Shown piece after piece: positions 38,944-47,313 of a stretch of 62,114 nt of DNA. A program made the translations under genes and the position numbers. Under the pieces are notes generated by a model. That model was not told the DNA's origin. It was given only the letters and a program-made list of their open reading frames with translations, and made no database searches. Where the stretch lies: assembly GCA_025210675.1 (NCBI GenBank), contig JAOARU010000027.1:1-62114 (forward strand), written 5' to 3'. The DNA is from Candidatus Altimarinota bacterium (GTDB taxonomy: Bacteria; Patescibacteriota; Gracilibacteria; CAIRYL01; GCA-016699755). The stretch's first letter is position 1. Every line of letters starts with the position of its first letter.

Positions 38944-38991
38944 TTTTTCATGAAAGCCTAAATCAAGGTTGGTTTTTTTAATTTTTAAAAT

Positions 38992-39477
38992 ATGGAAGAA
39001 AACAAAAATCTATCGCCTTTCCAGACGATTATAAAAGACATTGTTAATGCGGGGAATCGCTTGGAAAACATCGGTAATCAATGTGTTTTTTTGCCACTTG
39101 GGATTACTTCGTCTAGTTTTCAAATTCTTGTATTTTTAAACTTGCACAAAAGCTTGACACCAAGTGAAATCAAAAAATATACAGGAGGGAAATTGTCAAA
39201 CATTAGTCAAAGGATTAGTGTTCTTGAGAAGAAAGAGCTTGTAAAAAGAAGATATCCTTCAAGGCAGTCTGACAAAAGACAAGTTTTTATTGAGATGACA
39301 CCGAAAGGCAAGGAGCTTTACAAAAAAGCATCTGCACAGATCAGAAAAGCTCACACTAAAGTAGAAGAGTTTTTTACAGTTCAGGATTTGGATAAATTTG
39401 TTGATTACTTTACTAAATTTCACGAAGTAATTGATTATTATGAAGCTCAAACTGAAGAGCTAATGATGGAAGATTAA
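38992..39477 (+). CDS. MarR-family transcriptional regulator
   Basis: The 161-residue protein has the MarR winged-helix pattern: a helix-turn-helix around LTPSEIKKYTGGKLSNISQRISVLEK and a wing with VKRRYPSRQSDKRQVFIEM, followed by a C-terminal dimerisation helix. MarR regulators usually repress genes and release DNA on binding small ligands. It is monocistronic, between its own promoter and a terminator. Its targets are not evident; it is not adjacent to a transporter or enzyme that would suggest one. Confidence 0.87.
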   Translation: MEENKNLSPFQTIIKDIVNAGNRLENIGNQCVFLPLGITSSSFQILVFLNLHKSLTPSEIKKYTGGKLSNISQRISVLEKKELVKRRYPSRQSDKRQVFIEMTPKGKELYKKASAQIRKAHTKVEEFFTVQDLDKFVDYFTKFHEVIDYYEAQTEELMMED

Positions 39478-39510
39478 CAGAGAGAGAGTTAACCCCTCTC
39501 TCTGTTTATT
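39478..39510 (+). terminator. Terminator after the MarR gene
   Basis: CAGAGAGAG (39478-39486) pairs with CTCTCTCTG (39496-39504), a 9-bp stem, followed by a T-rich run (TTTATTT). The T run is imperfect. Confidence 0.7.
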
Positions 39511-39632
39511 TAAGTTAAGCATCACGTTTGTGTTGTGGTTTTTTATTTGTGAACACATTTTTTAATAAAAAATGTGAGTTTGTCTTGCAAAAAAGCTAAA
39601 AATAAGACATATTTTCTTTGTATATTTTTAAG

Positions 39633-41585
39633 ATGATGAAAAAATCAGTTATTTGGAAAAATCTTTTAATTTTAATTTTGGCTTTTTCTTTAGGGCTTTA
39701 TGCTATGCCTGCTCAATACAAAGAAAAGATTCCTAATGAAAAAATCAAAAATCATTTACTTAACTATAATGTAAATCTCGGTCTTGATTTGGCAGGCGGA
39801 AGGCAGCTTGATTACAAGGTTGATCTTTCCAGGGCTATTGCAGAAGGTGCAACAGAAATTGAGCTAAAAGAGATAGTAGATGGTGTAGCTGAGGTTTTAA
39901 GAAGAAGAATAGATCCAGATGGTACAAAAGAATTAAATATTCAAACATCAGAATATGCAGGAGAATATCATGTTTTAGTGGAGATTACTGCTGATATTGA
40001 CAATGCGGAAACTCGTGAGAAGCTTCAGAAAAAAATAGATCTTGAATTCAAAGAGCTAAAAGACAAGGCATCTGAGGAAGATGAGAAAAAGGCCAAAGAG
40101 CAAGCAGAGAAGTATTTGGCAGAACTTGTAAGTTCAGGTGATTTTACTTCTGATGCAGAAAAATTAGCTGAAGCTCAAGGTATAACTTATGAGAAAAAAG
40201 AAGCCTTTCAAGATCAGTTACCAAAAGAAGACAGAGAGGCTATTTGGAATCAGGATTCAAATACTGTTTTAAACAAAACTGTAAAGCAAATTCAATTTAC
40301 TATAATGGGACAACAAATCGTTCAAGTTCCTATGTATTCAGTGATTCGTGTTGGTGAAAAACAAGAAGTTGACAGAGAAAAAACAGAAGAGGGAGAAGAC
40401 TTTGAAGTAGTTAGAGCCGAAGTATCTGAGGCAGATACAGAAAAGCTAAAAGTGGCTGATTTACCAGAAGATTTAAAAGAAAAAGCAAGTTCACTAGGCA
40501 GAAAAGATATATCAGAAGTACTTGAATCCGATGAGTCATACTTTATTTACAAAGCTCTTCCAATTGAACAAGAAGACCTTGATCCGACTGTTGCAGTAAT
40601 TGAAGTTAAAAAATCAACAGAAGGAGCAAAAGAAAAGATAGATCAAATCTATGAGAGAGTAAAAAGCAAAGAAGTAACCGTAAAAGAAGAAAGATTGGAT
40701 TTTGAGGAGGTATCATTTGTGTCTGATGTATCAGGCTGGAGGTCAACAGGACTTGATGGAAAATACTTCAAAAGAGCAAAAGTTGATCAAGACCCAAGAA
40801 CAGGTATTTCTGTTGTGAGTGTTCAATTTGATGAAGAGGGCGCAAAGCTCTTTGCTGAAGTATCAGAGAGAAATATCGGCAAGCCTTTGGCTATATTTGT
40901 AGGAGGAGAGCTTATATCTGCACCAAGAATCAATGAAAAAATCACAGGTGGTAGCGCTCAAATTACTTCAGGTGAGAACAACTTTATTGAAGCCAAAAAG
41001 TGGGCCATATCTCTTGTAAATGATTTAAATGCTGGTGCTATTGGTGCGCCAATTGAATTAAAAGGCAATGTTGAGGTAAAAGCATCGCTTGGTGCTGATT
41101 CTCTCGCTAAGTCTATCAAGGCTGGTGTTATCGGGCTTGCCATACTTGCTCTTTATATGGTCGCTTATTATAGATTTTTAGGGCTTGTGGCTGTATTTGC
41201 TTTGGCTATTTACTCTATTATAATGGTGGCTATTTTAAGTCTTAGCTCAGGACTCGTTCTAACATTAGCTGGTATTGCTGGTATCATACTTTCTATTGGT
41301 ATGGCAGTAGAAGCAAATATTTTGATATTTGAACGTGTTAAGGAGGAGTTAAGAGATGGCAAAAACTTCAAAACAGCATTAACTATCGGTTTTGATAGAG
41401 CCTGGACATCTATTAGAGATTCTAATTTTTCATCTTTGATTACTTGTCTTGTTCTTTATTGGTTTGGTACATCTATCATCAAGGGGTTTGCAGTCATGTT
41501 GGCTCTTGGTATATTGATATCAATGTTTACGGCAATTACTGTAACGAAAAATGCACTTAGATTATTTGAAAATAAAATTAAATGA
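39633..41585 (+). CDS. secD: Protein translocase subunit SecD
   Basis: SecD assists protein export through SecYEG using the proton gradient. The 650-residue product has an N-terminal helix, LGLDLAGGRQLDYKVD and DGVAEVLRRRIDPDGTKE motifs, a P1/P2-like periplasmic region (about 40-470) with a long acidic insert (about 135-320), and a five-helix membrane domain from about 490 to 640. GIAGIILSIGMAVEANILIFERVKEE is the diagnostic region. The start at the tandem ATGs (39633/39636) replaces the upstream TTG. No secF is adjacent; rnhA-like overlaps it by 4 bases. Confidence 0.93.
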   Translation: MMKKSVIWKNLLILILAFSLGLYAMPAQYKEKIPNEKIKNHLLNYNVNLGLDLAGGRQLDYKVDLSRAIAEGATEIELKEIVDGVAEVLRRRIDPDGTKELNIQTSEYAGEYHVLVEITADIDNAETREKLQKKIDLEFKELKDKASEEDEKKAKEQAEKYLAELVSSGDFTSDAEKLAEAQGITYEKKEAFQDQLPKEDREAIWNQDSNTVLNKTVKQIQFTIMGQQIVQVPMYSVIRVGEKQEVDREKTEEGEDFEVVRAEVSEADTEKLKVADLPEDLKEKASSLGRKDISEVLESDESYFIYKALPIEQEDLDPTVAVIEVKKSTEGAKEKIDQIYERVKSKEVTVKEERLDFEEVSFVSDVSGWRSTGLDGKYFKRAKVDQDPRTGISVVSVQFDEEGAKLFAEVSERNIGKPLAIFVGGELISAPRINEKITGGSAQITSGENNFIEAKKWAISLVNDLNAGAIGAPIELKGNVEVKASLGADSLAKSIKAGVIGLAILALYMVAYYRFLGLVAVFALAIYSIIMVAILSLSSGLVLTLAGIAGIILSIGMAVEANILIFERVKEELRDGKNFKTALTIGFDRAWTSIRDSNFSSLITCLVLYWFGTSIIKGFAVMLALGILISMFTAITVTKNALRLFENKIK

Positions 41586-41989
41586 ATCAAAAAGAGTTAA
41601 ATATTTATACCGATGGGGCAAGTAGGGGCAATCCTGGGCTTGCCTCAATTGGTGTATATATAGAGGATGCAAACGGCAATGAAATACAAGGATACAAAGA
41701 ATGCCTGGGTCAAAAAACAAACAATGAAGCCGAATATATAGCTATTTGCAAGGCTTTGTCTTTGGCAATGGACTTAGGCGCATCTAAGGTTAATTTGTAT
41801 TCCGATAGCCTGCTTTGTGTTAGTCAAATTACAGGTAAATGGAAGATAAAACAGGATCATTTAAGGGATTTGTGCATGATGATTAAAAATAAAGAATTAA
41901 AATTTGAATCTGTAAAATATCAACACATAAAGCGTGAAAAAAATAAAAAAGCAGATGCGCTTTGTAATGAAGCTCTTGACGAAAAATAA
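41582..41989 (+). CDS. RNase HI-family protein
   Basis: This 135-residue protein has the RNase H fold with candidate catalytic residues D11 (YTDGASRGNPG), E49 (NNEAEY), D75 (YSDS) and D125 (KKADAL), and H115. It degrades RNA in RNA-DNA hybrids if active. The type is the RVT_3/archaeal-like RNase HI. It overlaps the secD stop (ATGA) and precedes the pilus operon by 62 bases. Confidence 0.9.
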   Translation: MNQKELNIYTDGASRGNPGLASIGVYIEDANGNEIQGYKECLGQKTNNEAEYIAICKALSLAMDLGASKVNLYSDSLLCVSQITGKWKIKQDHLRDLCMMIKNKELKFESVKYQHIKREKNKKADALCNEALDEK

Positions 41990-42000
41990 AAATAAAGTAC

Positions 42001-42029
42001 TTGTATTTTTAGTAAAAAAATGCTAAAAT
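42001..42029 (+). promoter_or_regulatory. Promoter for the type IV pilus operon
   Basis: TTGTAT (42001-42006), 17 bp, TAAAAT (42024-42029). The predicted start, near 42036, means that the ATG at 42028 would be upstream of the transcript and ATG 42052 is the likely start. Confidence 0.5.
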
Positions 42030-42051
42030 GAATAGAACAAAAAATAAAAAT

Positions 42052-43698
42052 ATGGAAAACAAAGACACACAAAATCAAGGTATAAATCCTTTTTCTGCTT
42101 CCGGTGGAGATCAAACAGGAACACCTGCAAGTCCTTTTTCTAACTCTGCATTCAATATGAATAATGCTGAGGTTTTTGAAAAAGAAAAAAAACCTGCAGG
42201 ATCTATTGAGAATCCAAAAATTGAAAAGAAAGAAAAAGCGCCCAAGCAGGAAGAAAAGCCTGCAGAAGGGTCAAATCAAATCATTGGCAATGTGCTAGCC
42301 CAGAAAGAAGAAACACAAGATTCAGTTGACAAAAAAGAGTCTTTATTGTCAAAGAAAGCAGGCAAGCTTAAGGGCTTTTTAAATAAAAACATTAAAGACA
42401 AGCCTCAAGATGAAAAAAAATCAACTGAACTCAAGAAATCAATGTTCAGTGGACTTTTCAAGAAAAAAGAAGAGGCTTCTGAAGAAACACAAGATTCAGT
42501 TGACAAAAAAGAGTCTTTATTGTCAAAGAAAGCAGGCAAGCTTAAGGGCTTTTTAAATAAAAACATTAAAGACAAGCCTCAAGATGAAAAAAAATCAACT
42601 GAACCCAAGAAATCAATGTTCAGTGGACTTTTCAAGAAAAAAGAAGAAATGCTCAAACGGGAAGAAAAGTTTGCAGAAGAGCCAGAAAAAATTGCCACTC
42701 CTTCAAATTCATCTATGAGTATCCCTAAAATGGAGTCAGTAGAACAGGCTCAAGAAGAAAAAGAAGAAGAGGCATCTTCAGCTATTACCTTTAATTCTGC
42801 AGTAGAAACAAAAGAAAAGCCCAAAGAAGAAAAGAAAGGACTAAGGGGGCTATTTAAAAAGAAAGAAAAAGCAGAAGACCAAAAAATAAAAGATAAGAAA
42901 AAAGAGCCTCAAGATGGAAATGCTTTTACAAATATTTTTCAAGAGGAATCAAAAGACAATGATTTTATAGGCAATATAATTGAGAGCACTCAAGAAAAAG
43001 AAGCAGGTCAATTTGGAGATATCACAAGTAAATTCAAAGAAGAATCAGAAAGAGTTCAAGAGGAAGAGGAAAAGATCATCAAGCTTTCTCATATTGCTCA
43101 AGTGTTAACTGTGTGTAGCTTATTTATCCCTTTGACTTCTTATGTTTTTTATAGTGTAAAATTAAACCCAGAAAGCTCTATTGCTGATTTTTTCAGCATG
43201 GAGACTCCTGGTAAAACACTCCAAGAAAAACAAAAATTAATTGAGAAAGAAAAAAGCGAGATAGTATTAATGACTCAAGAATCTGAAAAATATGATTTAA
43301 AAATTGAAAATCTAACAAACAACAAAATTCGTTCAGAGATTTTAGATCAAAGAATTAACTGGTTAGGAGTTATAACCGAAATCGAAAAAATGACAAATGA
43401 CGCATTTTATAATGATTTAACAAATAGCGTTGTTTATACTGGTTATTCAGGTAGAAGTGAAAAATCAGAAATCTCAGTGCAAGGTGAAGTTAGAGATCCA
43501 AGTGGTAAAAGTATGACACAGCTTGCGATGCTGGTTGATTTGATTAATGCAAATGAAAAATTCTCTGGAGCTGAAGTTAGAAATTTCACAAAAACAGAAG
43601 ATGAAGACGGTATTATGACATCTTCATTTAATCTTTCATTTGAATATAAATCAAAATCTCAAAAAGACACCAAAAACCCATTAACAACAAAAAAATAA
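42052..43698 (+). CDS. PilN-like type IV pilus assembly protein with long repeat-bearing N-terminal region
   Basis: The C-terminal third fits PilN: one transmembrane helix (about 343-368) then a coiled coil and a beta domain (about 400-530). The N-terminal 340 residues are cytoplasmic, charged and contain a tandem 58-residue duplication plus further copies of the motif SGLFKKKEE and GLFKKKEK. The duplicated 174-bp blocks (from 42307 and 42481) differ at only one or two positions before they diverge. PilN normally bridges PilM (absent here) and PilO. The ATG at 42052 is chosen over 42028 on promoter evidence. The repeat-rich region is the unusual part. Confidence 0.72.
   Translation: MENKDTQNQGINPFSASGGDQTGTPASPFSNSAFNMNNAEVFEKEKKPAGSIENPKIEKKEKAPKQEEKPAEGSNQIIGNVLAQKEETQDSVDKKESLLSKKAGKLKGFLNKNIKDKPQDEKKSTELKKSMFSGLFKKKEEASEETQDSVDKKESLLSKKAGKLKGFLNKNIKDKPQDEKKSTEPKKSMFSGLFKKKEEMLKREEKFAEEPEKIATPSNSSMSIPKMESVEQAQEEKEEEASSAITFNSAVETKEKPKEEKKGLRGLFKKKEKAEDQKIKDKKKEPQDGNAFTNIFQEESKDNDFIGNIIESTQEKEAGQFGDITSKFKEESERVQEEEEKIIKLSHIAQVLTVCSLFIPLTSYVFYSVKLNPESSIADFFSMETPGKTLQEKQKLIEKEKSEIVLMTQESEKYDLKIENLTNNKIRSEILDQRINWLGVITEIEKMTNDAFYNDLTNSVVYTGYSGRSEKSEISVQGEVRDPSGKSMTQLAMLVDLINANEKFSGAEVRNFTKTEDEDGIMTSSFNLSFEYKSKSQKDTKNPLTTKK
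42307..42645 (+). repeat. Tandem 174-bp direct duplication inside the PilN-like gene
   Basis: Block 1 (42307-42480) and block 2 (42481-about 42645) encode the same residues starting EETQDSVDKKESLLS and ending KKSMFSGLFKKKEE, with Leu or Pro at one position (CTC versus CCC). The 58-codon period is in frame. Such near-identity points to a recent duplication. Confidence 0.95.
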
Positions 43699-43708
43699 TT
43701 AAATAAAC

Positions 43709-44416
43709 ATGAAACAATTTGCAAAAAACAACATAGAAATCCTTAAAAAGAGAAATGCTAAAGCATTACATCATATTCATACTTTAAAGGAGAGTGCGGC
43801 ATTTTTCTTTGGACTAAGTATTTTGATTGTAACTTTATCGCTTGTTTTTCATACTATTCCAAAAGCAAAAAGCTACAAAGAAACAAGGCAGAATATTGTA
43901 GAGGCAAATTACAGCATACGTAAACTTCAAAAAGAGAAAAAAGAAAAAAGCGACAAAAGAGATGTAGTCAAAGAGGATTATGAAAAACTTAAAAAACAAT
44001 CAGAGCCTCTGCTTAATGTTATTTTTCCTGAAGATGAGGAAATTTCTCAATTTACCGCATTTTTAGAAGATTTTGCGGTTAGTTATCATTCAGAAGAAAA
44101 TCCATTTGAATTAAGCACTATTTCATATGGTACACCTAAAATGAGTGCTAATGGTGAATATTATGTTCTCCCTGTGCGCACAAGCATTGAAGTGAGTGAG
44201 GCTAATTTTGTAAATTTCCTAGAAGTTATTGAAAGATCAGGATCACTTAACAATAAAGACTTTTTCAGAGATAAGCCAATTAGGCTTATGAGTGTTGAGA
44301 CAATCAATATTAATGTCCCAACAGAGGAAGAGGTGGAAAAAGTTAAGGTATATTCTTTTAATCTTGAATTAAAAATCTACTTTAGAGGAACAAATTATCA
44401 ACCAAAAAACCTATGA
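43709..44416 (+). CDS. PilO-like type IV pilus assembly protein
   Basis: The 235-residue product has a short cytoplasmic start, one transmembrane helix (about 30-53), a coiled coil (about 60-100) and a C-terminal ferredoxin-like domain. This is the PilO arrangement. PilO pairs with PilN in the inner-membrane alignment complex. It follows the PilN-like gene by 10 bases and overlaps the PilB-like ATPase start by 4 bases. Sequence similarity alone is weak; position in the operon decides the call. Confidence 0.72.
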   Translation: MKQFAKNNIEILKKRNAKALHHIHTLKESAAFFFGLSILIVTLSLVFHTIPKAKSYKETRQNIVEANYSIRKLQKEKKEKSDKRDVVKEDYEKLKKQSEPLLNVIFPEDEEISQFTAFLEDFAVSYHSEENPFELSTISYGTPKMSANGEYYVLPVRTSIEVSEANFVNFLEVIERSGSLNNKDFFRDKPIRLMSVETININVPTEEEVEKVKVYSFNLELKIYFRGTNYQPKNL

Positions 44417-45642
44417 TGAACAAAGAGAGTTTAGTTAAACTACAAGAAGCAATTCTGGCTGGTAATATCCCACAAATAGTCAAGAGCATACTTCAGCTTG
44501 CTCTTGAAATGGGCACATCTGATATTCATATTGAACCAGGCGAGCATTCTGTTAGAAATAGGTTTCGTGTAGATGGCGAGCTTAGGGAGATTATCGAATA
44601 TCCTCGTAATATTCACCCTGCTGTTGTTTCTCGTATTAAAATCATGGCCAACTTGAAGATTGATGAACAGAGAAGGCCTCAAGATGGAAGATTGCAGATG
44701 ACCACAGACGATAGAAAAGAAATGGAGCTTCGTGTTTCTACGCTTCCTACGGTAGGCGGAGAAAAAATCTGCATGCGTCTTCAGGACAAAAACAAAAGCA
44801 TTCCAAATTTTGAACAACTTGGATTAACAGGTCATAATAGGCGTGCTCTTGATGAAGTTATTAAAAATCCAAATCAGATCATGCTTGTAACAGGGCCTAC
44901 TGGTAGTGGTAAGACAACTACTTTATATTCGGTTTTGGCATGCTTAAATAAGCCAAATATCAATATCATGACTATTGAAGATCCGGTTGAATACGGTATG
45001 GCAGGACTTTCTCAGAGTCAGGTTAAGCCAGATATTGGTTATACATTTGCTGATGGACTTAGGTGTGCTCTTCGTCAGGATCCAGATATTATAATGGTTG
45101 GTGAGATTCGTGACCAAGAGACCATTGAGATTGCCATTAAAGCAGCTCTTACAGGACATATGGTGCTTTCTACAATCCATACAAATTCAGCTGCAGCTAC
45201 TGTAACAAGAATTGTAGATATGGGCATTCCTCCTTTTAAAATCACCTCAGCCGTTAGTACAATTGAGGCACAGAGGCTCGCACGTAGGATTTGTCCAAAT
45301 TGCAAAGAAGAATACAAGCCAGATGGTAAAATTCAAGAAGATATTTACAATAAATTAAAAAATGTAGATCCGAGTGAGTTTGATAAGTCAAAATTAGACA
45401 ATTTAGTATTATATAGAGGTAAGGGGTGCCCTGAGTGTGATGGTACAGGAAGCAGAGGGCGTATGGGAATTTATGAAATCATGAGATTTGATAGAGATAT
45501 AGAAAAATTAATCTTAGCTGGTGCTCATGATTATGAAATTGAAGAATGCTCTGTGTCTAAAGGAATGGTGACTCTTAATCAGTGGGCACTCATTCATGCT
45601 GTCAATGGAGCTATTACAATTGAAGAAACATATAAATCTTAA
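44413..45642 (+). CDS. pilB: PilB/GspE-type pilus ATPase
   Basis: This is the cytoplasmic ATPase that powers pilus extension. The 409-residue protein has Walker A GPTGSGKTT (about 161-169), the Asp box, Walker B (DPDIIMVGEIRD), a His box (TGHMVLSTIHTN) and a four-Cys zinc motif (CPNC and CPEC). It lacks the N1 domain of classical PilB and starts directly at the N2/GSPII_E region, so it is shorter than the usual 550-570 residues. It could also act as a retraction ATPase, but the Cys motif and its place before pilC favour PilB. Confidence 0.92.
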   Translation: MMNKESLVKLQEAILAGNIPQIVKSILQLALEMGTSDIHIEPGEHSVRNRFRVDGELREIIEYPRNIHPAVVSRIKIMANLKIDEQRRPQDGRLQMTTDDRKEMELRVSTLPTVGGEKICMRLQDKNKSIPNFEQLGLTGHNRRALDEVIKNPNQIMLVTGPTGSGKTTTLYSVLACLNKPNINIMTIEDPVEYGMAGLSQSQVKPDIGYTFADGLRCALRQDPDIIMVGEIRDQETIEIAIKAALTGHMVLSTIHTNSAAATVTRIVDMGIPPFKITSAVSTIEAQRLARRICPNCKEEYKPDGKIQEDIYNKLKNVDPSEFDKSKLDNLVLYRGKGCPECDGTGSRGRMGIYEIMRFDRDIEKLILAGAHDYEIEECSVSKGMVTLNQWALIHAVNGAITIEETYKS

Positions 45643-45656
45643 TTTTTTCCTTTAAT

Positions 45657-46865
45657 ATGGAATTTGAAAATCAAAATCAGGAATCTCAATTTCACATTGG
45701 TAAAGACGAATATCGTGCCATTGATGTCGATAAACGTGTTGAAGTTGAACAAGCTCAAGGAAACTTAATTGATAGATTAAATGAATGGGTGATTGATATG
45801 TCACCTGTAAATACAAAGTCAAAGGTAGCCTTTTTCCGCCTTTTGGCAACAATGATTAATGCTGGTGTATCACTGGTAAAATCATTGCATATCTTAAGAG
45901 ATCAGACAGAAGATCCAAAATTAAAGAAAATCTGTGCATCTCTAGCGAGAGGTGTTGAAATGGGTCAAAGTCTTTCTGTTGGAATGGAAGCATATCCTGA
46001 TGTTTTTGCTGATGCTCAAGTTGGTATGATTAGATCTGGTGAGGCTTCAGGTAAGTTAAATGAAGTATTGCTTCAGATTGCTGATCAAACAGAAAAAGGA
46101 GCAAAAATTGCAGGTAAAATCAAAGGCGCAATGATGTATCCTGTTGCGATTGTCTTGGTGCTTGTGGTTGTAACGAGTGCTGTTATTATCCTTGTTATTC
46201 CAAAACTGGAGGATATGTTTGGAAAAGCAGGTGCAGAGCTTCCAGGTGCTACAAAAGCTCTTATTGCAGCAAGTAATTTTCTAACAGGTAGTGTTGTTGG
46301 CGGTTTACCAAACTGGGTACTTTGTATTGTAGGTTTTGTGGCTTTCTTAATAGGGCTCAGCGCTTGGAAAAAAACAGAAAAAGGCAAATACCTATGGGAC
46401 ACCTTTATGCTTGCATTGCCAATTTTTGGTGGACTTAATAGAAAGGTAGCCTTATCAAGATTTTGTAATAGCTTAGCAACTTTAACAAGGAGTGGTATCG
46501 CTATTGTTAAAGCAATTAAGATTACTGCTGATATTGTGGGCAATGAGGTTTACAAAAAAAGAATCATGCTCATTGCAGATGATGTTCAAAGAGGTATTAC
46601 TATTGCGGAGAACATAAAAGATGACAAAAAAATGTTTCCTGTGATGCTTGTATCAATGATTGGTGTTGGTGAGCAAACAGCCCAGCTTGATAATGTCTCT
46701 GAAAAAGTGGCTGATTTTTATGACGAAGAAGTTGACAATGTCGTTAAAAACCTATCATCACTTATGGAACCGCTTGTTATCTTGCTTATTGGTGGTGTGG
46801 TAGGCTTCCTTGTGGCTGCTATCATGGGACCAATCATGAAAATGAGTGAGGTTGCCTCTAAGTAA
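45657..46865 (+). CDS. pilC: PilC/GspF-type inner-membrane pilus protein
   Basis: PilC is the membrane platform of the pilus machine. The 402-residue product has two GspF domains (about 55-180 and 265-385) and hydrophobic helices after each, with family segments FFRLLATMINAGVSLVKSL, GEASGKLNEVL and SRFCNSLATLTRSGI. It is the last gene of the operon. Its final codons (Ala-Ser-Lys-stop) lie in a sequence that matches the joint of the adjacent dispersed repeat. Confidence 0.94.
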   Translation: MEFENQNQESQFHIGKDEYRAIDVDKRVEVEQAQGNLIDRLNEWVIDMSPVNTKSKVAFFRLLATMINAGVSLVKSLHILRDQTEDPKLKKICASLARGVEMGQSLSVGMEAYPDVFADAQVGMIRSGEASGKLNEVLLQIADQTEKGAKIAGKIKGAMMYPVAIVLVLVVVTSAVIILVIPKLEDMFGKAGAELPGATKALIAASNFLTGSVVGGLPNWVLCIVGFVAFLIGLSAWKKTEKGKYLWDTFMLALPIFGGLNRKVALSRFCNSLATLTRSGIAIVKAIKITADIVGNEVYKKRIMLIADDVQRGITIAENIKDDKKMFPVMLVSMIGVGEQTAQLDNVSEKVADFYDEEVDNVVKNLSSLMEPLVILLIGGVVGFLVAAIMGPIMKMSEVASK

Positions 46866-47160
46866 TCTCTCAGCGAGGATTGTGACCGGAGACGAAGCAA
46901 TCGAACAAAGTGAGAGTGCGGAGTCGTAGGGAAATTTCTTTAAGAAAAATGAACGAACGAAGAGAGAGAAGTTTTCAAAGAAATTTAGCAATCCCCTAAG
47001 TTATCTCTCAGCGAGAAAAGACGGTGCTAAGCGGAATGAATGAGCGAAGCGAATGAATGGAGCGGTGCAAGATTTTTGCAGAAAACTTGGAATTTTTAAT
47101 TCCTAGTTTTTAAGAAAATCTAGACTTTCCCCTAAGTTAGCTCTCAGCGAGAAAAGTGTC
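46856..47160 (+). repeat. Modular dispersed repeat, copy B (after pilC)
   Basis: Module 1 starts at CTCTCAGCGAG (46866 on) and includes a 34-base stretch identical to copy A. A middle part (46900-47000) is unmatched. Module 2 (47007-47151) is near-identical to copy A in inverted orientation. The motif CCTAAGTTAnCTCTCAGCGAG stands at both ends of module 2. The hairpin AACTTGGAATT/AATTCCTAGTT lies near 47082-47110 and may act as a terminator for the pilus operon. No ORF of note is inside. Confidence 0.72.
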
Positions 47161-47221
47161 TCGAAGTGGGGCTAAAAATCAAGTATCAATTACAAAAAAC
47201 AGGATTCATAAATATCGCCAT

Positions 47222-47259
47222 CAAAAAACAAGCGATTTTTGATTTTAGCTTGCTTTTTT
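47222..47259 (+). terminator. Possible terminator between repeat B and rpsA
   Basis: CAAGC (47229-47233) pairs with GCTTG (47248-47252), extended by A/T pairs, and is followed by six T (47254-47259). The short stem and 14-base loop make this a weak call. The rest of 47160-47313 shows no gene. Confidence 0.35.
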
Positions 47260-47313
47260 GGCTATTTTGTCTCAAAATTGTATGGCTAATTTTTAATATT
47301 TTATTTTTTTCTA

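Noticed and set aside
39554-39576. A perfect 10-bp A/T inverted repeat before secD
   Set aside because: It is composed almost only of A and T, lacks a following T run, and such palindromes are expected in AT-rich DNA. It may be part of the secD leader but I cannot support a function.
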